A stretch of 8,888 bases of DNA from Gammaproteobacteria bacterium (GTDB taxonomy: Bacteria; Pseudomonadota; Gammaproteobacteria; Steroidobacterales; Steroidobacteraceae), in the NCBI GenBank assembly GCA_025350345.1, contig JANXYA010000065.1, positions 1 through 8,888 of the forward strand. The letters run 5' to 3'. Below, piece after piece: positions 6,145 through 8,888 of this stretch. The notes beneath the pieces are model-generated. The model saw nothing but the letters and a program-made list of their open reading frames with translations, was not told where the DNA came from and made no database searches. Both the position numbers and the translations under genes were made by a program. Position 1 is the stretch's first letter. Each line of letters starts with the position of its first letter.

Positions 6145-7653
6145 CAGGAAGGTGCGGTAGGCGGGGTTGGCCGTTTCTTCGGTATACGGATAACCGAGGG
6201 CCTGCAGATGGCCGAGGAATTCGCTGCGATCCGCCTTCGGCACCTGGATGCCGGCGAGCACCCGGCCGTAGTCCGAGCCATGGTTGCGATAGTGGAACAG
6301 GGAAATGTTCCAGGCCGTGCCCACCGCCTGCAGGAAGCGCAGCAGCGCACCGGGGCGCTCCGGGAACTCGAAGCGGAACACCAGTTCATCGGTCAGTTCA
6401 CGACCGACACCGCCGATCATGAAGCGCACGTGGAGCTTTGCCATTTCATTGGCGCTCATGTCGACCACCCCGTAACCGGCCGCACGGAGCCGCGCGATCA
6501 CGGCGCCGGCGTCTTCCTTGCCCGCATCCAGCCCGAAACCCACGAACAGGCGGGCGCGTTCCGCCCCCTGGTAGCGGTAGTTGAACTCCGTGACGCTGTG
6601 CTGGCCGAGCGCTCCGCAGAACTTGAGAAAACTCCCGGGCTGCTCGGGAATGTCCACGGCCAGCAGCACCTCGCGGCCGGCGCCGATGTCGGCACGCTCG
6701 GCGATGTGCCGCAGGCGGTCGAAATTCATGTTGGCGCCGCTGCAGATCGCCACGTAACGCTGGCCGGCGGGCGCACCGCGGGCGATGTAGCGCTTCAGTC
6801 CGGCGACCGCGAGGGCGCCGCCCGGCTCGAGTATGGCGCGCGTGTCCTCGAACACATCCTGGATCGCGGCGCAGATCTCGTCGGTGTCGACCAGCAGCAC
6901 CTCATCGACATAGCGGCGCGCCAGCGCAAAGGTCTCCTCCCCGACGCGCCGCACCGCGACGCCGTCGGCGAACAGGCCGACCCGATCGAGCGTGACGCGC
7001 TGGCCGGCGCGGAGCGATTCAAACATGGCGGCCGCGTCGGTGGGCTCGACGCCGACGATGCGCACGCGCGGGTAGAGTTGCTTGACGAAGGCGGCAATGC
7101 CGGCGATCAGCCCGCCCCCGCCCACCGGCACGAAGATTGCGTCGAGCTCCCCGCCCGTCTGGCGGGCGATCTCCATGCCGATCGTGCCCTGGCCGGCGAT
7201 CACGTCCGGGTCGTCGAAGGGATGCACGAAGGCCAGGCCCTGGTCGCGGGCCAGCACCGCCGCATGCTCGTAGGCCGCGTCGTAGACTTCCCCGTGCAGG
7301 ATGACCTCCCCGCCAAGGCTCGCGACCGCCTGGATCTTGATGGCCGGCGTCGTCTGCGGCATCACGATCAGGGCACGCAGCCGGCGCCGTTGCGCCGCCA
7401 GCGCCACGCCCTGCCCGTGGTTGCCGGCCGAGGCGCAGATCACGCCGCGCGCGGCTGCCGTCGCGCCCAGATGCGCGAGCTTGTTGTAGGCGCCACGCAG
7501 CTTGAAGGAGAACACGGGCTGCAGGTCCTCGCGCTTCAATCGCACCTCGTGTCCGAGCCGGCGCGACAGGCGCGGCGCGTGATCGAGCGGGGACTCGATC
7601 GCCACGTCGTAGACCTTGGCCTGCAGGATGCGTTGTAGATAATCGTCGCTCAT
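6136..7653 (-). CDS. ilvA: Threonine deaminase (threonine ammonia-lyase, biosynthetic)
   Basis: A 505-residue cytoplasmic enzyme that converts L-threonine to 2-oxobutanoate and ammonia, the first committed step of isoleucine synthesis. The N-terminal catalytic domain (about 1-320) is a fold-type II pyridoxal-phosphate enzyme: the cofactor lysine is K51 in FSFKLRGAYN, the substrate loop is SAGNHGQG (75-82), the phosphate-binding glycine loop is GGGGLI (178-183), and SGANMN (305-310) lies at the domain end. Two ACT-like regulatory units follow (about 328-398 and 424-492), the full-length layout used for isoleucine inhibition and valine activation in the E. coli enzyme, which is 514 residues. 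The short catabolic form lacks this tail. The ATG at 7653 has GGAG 8 bases upstream and is 13 bases from the preceding gene, so it is translated from the same transcript as the three genes before it. Confidence 0.97.
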   Translation of the reverse strand: MSDDYLQRILQAKVYDVAIESPLDHAPRLSRRLGHEVRLKREDLQPVFSFKLRGAYNKLAHLGATAAARGVICASAGNHGQGVALAAQRRRLRALIVMPQTTPAIKIQAVASLGGEVILHGEVYDAAYEHAAVLARDQGLAFVHPFDDPDVIAGQGTIGMEIARQTGGELDAIFVPVGGGGLIAGIAAFVKQLYPRVRIVGVEPTDAAAMFESLRAGQRVTLDRVGLFADGVAVRRVGEETFALARRYVDEVLLVDTDEICAAIQDVFEDTRAILEPGGALAVAGLKRYIARGAPAGQRYVAICSGANMNFDRLRHIAERADIGAGREVLLAVDIPEQPGSFLKFCGALGQHSVTEFNYRYQGAERARLFVGFGLDAGKEDAGAVIARLRAAGYGVVDMSANEMAKLHVRFMIGGVGRELTDELVFRFEFPERPGALLRFLQAVGTAWNISLFHYRNHGSDYGRVLAGIQVPKADRSEFLGHLQALGYPYTEETANPAYRTFLAG

Positions 7654-7666
7654 CTGCAGTACTCCG

Positions 7667-8227
7667 CTAGGACCTGCCGCCGGCGGACCCCAGAAACCCG
7701 ATCAGCTCCGGCAAGCGCAGCGCGACGCTCGCGGCGTCCATGGCCTCGGCGTCGGCCGCGGCGAGCGGGCACTCGCGAAAATCCAGTCCGAGCGTGCCTG
7801 CGCGCTGCAGCGCCGGCGCTGCGGCAGCGGACAGCACCACCCGCCGCAGCAGCGCGCCTTCCCGCAGCCCGGCCAGTGCGAGGGCCGTGTCCGCCCCTGC
7901 CCCGTGCGCGAGCACGTCGACGCGCCGCTGGTGCAGCGTATCGAGCAGATCGGCCAGCGCCAGCGCATTCTGCTCAGGCGTTGGGCCCGCGCCGGCCGGC
8001 GCGTCGGAACCCCCGCAGCCGGGCAGGTCCGCGGCGTAGATCGAGCGCTCGGCACCGAGGGGTCCCAGCAGCGCATGGAAGAAGCGGCCATCGCCGCGCG
8101 CGCCGGGGACGCACAGCAGCGCCGTCGCCTCGTCGAACCCGCCGCCCGGGGGTATCGCCTGGTGCACGTGGAGCTGCCCGAAGCGGCAATTGAAGTAACT
8201 GCGGGCCAGCCGCGCCGCCGCCCTCAA
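7667..8227 (-). CDS. Short alpha/beta-hydrolase-like protein lacking the nucleophile serine
   Basis: A 186-residue protein with the first half of an alpha/beta-hydrolase fold: an N-terminal strand pair (YFNCRFGQLHVHQA, 11-24), the loop after strand 3 (VPGARGDGRFF, 40-50), DLPGCGGSD (67-75) and the elbow region LAHGAGADTALALA (106-119). At the elbow the pattern G-x-S-x-G reads A-H-G-A-G (107-111), with glycine where the serine should be. Typical members have about 260-280 residues; here the cap and the usual Asp/His region are missing and the frame ends soon after RLPELIGFLG. It is probably a pseudoenzyme or a decaying gene, and I cannot name a substrate. The TTG start at 8227 is chosen because GGAGG lies 6 bases upstream and its TTGA overlaps the stop of the channel-like gene, implying coupled translation. 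No in-frame ATG lies near. Confidence 0.75.
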   Translation of the reverse strand: MRAAARLARSYFNCRFGQLHVHQAIPPGGGFDEATALLCVPGARGDGRFFHALLGPLGAERSIYAADLPGCGGSDAPAGAGPTPEQNALALADLLDTLHQRRVDVLAHGAGADTALALAGLREGALLRRVVLSAAAAPALQRAGTLGLDFRECPLAAADAEAMDAASVALRLPELIGFLGSAGGRS

Positions 8228-8625
8228 GTACGCCCTCCGGTATCGGCGTGCATGCGATGCAGGAAGCGGTGCACCAGGGGCGCGGCGATCACGCCGGCGA
8301 TCGCCAGCACCGCAATACCTGAGAACAGGGCGTAGCTGCCGGCGAAGATCTTGCCCGCCGTCGTGGCCGGGGAGCTCAACGGACCCATGCCGGAGAGAAT
8401 CATCGCCGCGTTCTCGTAGGAATCGACCCAGGACAGCCCGACCAGCTCGTGGTAACCGATCATCCCCGCCACCAGCGCCACGACGATGAACACCAGCCCG
8501 ATGGCGATGCTGCGCAGCTGGCGACGCAGGAACAGCGGGAACTGGGCCACCGGCTGCGAGACGTGTTCATAGCCGGACACGTCCTGCGGCGAGGCCTGCA
8601 CATCCGGATGACTGCTCATTCTCAT
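8224..8625 (-). CDS. Small two-helix membrane protein, ion-channel-pore-like
   Basis: A 133-residue inner-membrane protein. After a polar N-terminus of about 35 residues there is a first helix (about 38-58), a re-entrant-looking segment WVDSYENAAMILSGMGP (66-82), a second helix (about 92-116) and a basic tail HRFLHRMH (119-126). The helix-pore-helix plan is that of two-TM potassium channel subunits, but where those have a TVGYG-type filter this has SGMGP. I recall similar small proteins with a conserved ILSGMGP block annotated as hypothetical or channel-like; conduction is unproven. The ATG at 8625 has GGAG 8 bases upstream; M3 at 8619 is an alternative. It follows the acetolactate synthase gene by 25 bases and overlaps the next start, so it is in the operon. 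Confidence is high for the gene and moderate for the channel resemblance. Confidence 0.82.
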   Translation of the reverse strand: MRMSSHPDVQASPQDVSGYEHVSQPVAQFPLFLRRQLRSIAIGLVFIVVALVAGMIGYHELVGLSWVDSYENAAMILSGMGPLSSPATTAGKIFAGSYALFSGIAVLAIAGVIAAPLVHRFLHRMHADTGGRT

Positions 8626-8650
8626 GCCGCCGACTCCACCGGGTAGTGCG

Positions 8651-8888
8651 TCAGAACATGCTCGACGGATCGATGGCGCCCGCTTCCTGCGGATCGCGCG
8701 AGGGAATGAATTCCCCCGTGATCATCGCATCGTACCCCTGCCCAGGGCCGACCATCGGATACACGCCCGCGTCCGGGTCGATGATCACCTCGAGGAAGGC
8801 CGGGCCCTTGAAGGCAAGGAACTCGGCGATTACGGCGGGGACGTCCTGGCGGCGATCGAGCCGGCGGGCGTAGGCAAAGCCATCCGCC
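8651..8888 (-). CDS. Acetolactate synthase large subunit, C-terminal end
   Basis: Only the last 78 residues and the TGA at 8653-8651 lie in the window; the 5' end is beyond the right edge. The block GPAFLEVIIDPDAGVYPMVG and the following PGQGYDAMITGEFIP match the C-terminus of thiamine-diphosphate acetolactate synthases of the IlvB/IlvI/IlvG type. These join pyruvate to pyruvate or to 2-oxobutanoate in valine, leucine and isoleucine synthesis. The 2-oxobutanoate substrate is the product of IlvA, encoded three genes further along the same transcript. Which paralogue this is, and whether it needs a regulatory small subunit, cannot be judged from the fragment. No ilvN/ilvM/ilvH-like frame follows it directly. 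Confidence 0.88.
   Translation of the reverse strand, partial: ADGFAYARRLDRRQDVPAVIAEFLAFKGPAFLEVIIDPDAGVYPMVGPGQGYDAMITGEFIPSRDPQEAGAIDPSSMF

Noticed and set aside
6115..7638. Plus-strand open frame of 507 codons opposite ilvA
   Set aside because: It mirrors ilvA almost end to end and shows no motif of its own.

Overview
The window comes from a GC-rich bacterial chromosome and reads as an ordinary housekeeping stretch with an embedded signalling module. Gene content suggests a gammaproteobacterium: a PA0069-type radical SAM protein, a cyclic-di-GMP-I riboswitch, a GGDEF-EAL receptor and a SPOR-like protein. The exact order cannot be fixed from sequence alone; a Xanthomonadales/Nevskiales/Steroidobacterales-like relative is a guess. 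All eight genes lie on the minus strand, so transcription runs from position 8888 down to 1. The long plus-strand open frames are antisense shadows of high-GC genes. I see no tRNA, rRNA, insertion sequence, CRISPR array or phage gene.

Right part (8888 to 6136): a tight four-gene run. It starts with the C-terminal end of an acetolactate synthase large subunit, then a small two-helix membrane protein resembling an ion-channel pore module, a short alpha/beta-hydrolase-like protein without a nucleophile serine, and full-length threonine deaminase IlvA. IlvA and acetolactate synthase carry out the first two steps of isoleucine synthesis. The two small genes between them are unexplained, and no acetolactate synthase small subunit follows the large one here.

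Middle part (6085 to 4246): a near-consensus LexA (SOS) box sits 7 bases before the start of a PA0069-family radical SAM protein, which belongs to the wider SplB-related group. An atypical NAD(P)-binding SDR-like protein follows 48 bases later and may be co-transcribed.

Left part (4135 to 1): a membrane-bound GGDEF-EAL protein with a periplasmic sensor region and a GAF-like region ends at a strong hairpin. A clear cyclic-di-GMP-I (GEMM-I) riboswitch follows, in the leader of a gene for an unusual protein with two SPOR-like units joined by a long Ala/Pro-rich linker; that gene runs off the left edge. An enzyme able to make or break c-di-GMP thus lies next to a gene whose mRNA should sense c-di-GMP. 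The 8-base string AGCGGGGT occurs both in the aptamer core and at the presumed ribosome-binding site of the SPOR-like gene. A CCCCGC element between them could pair with either copy, which suggests a translational switch. This riboswitch/SPOR-like unit is the most interesting part of the window.
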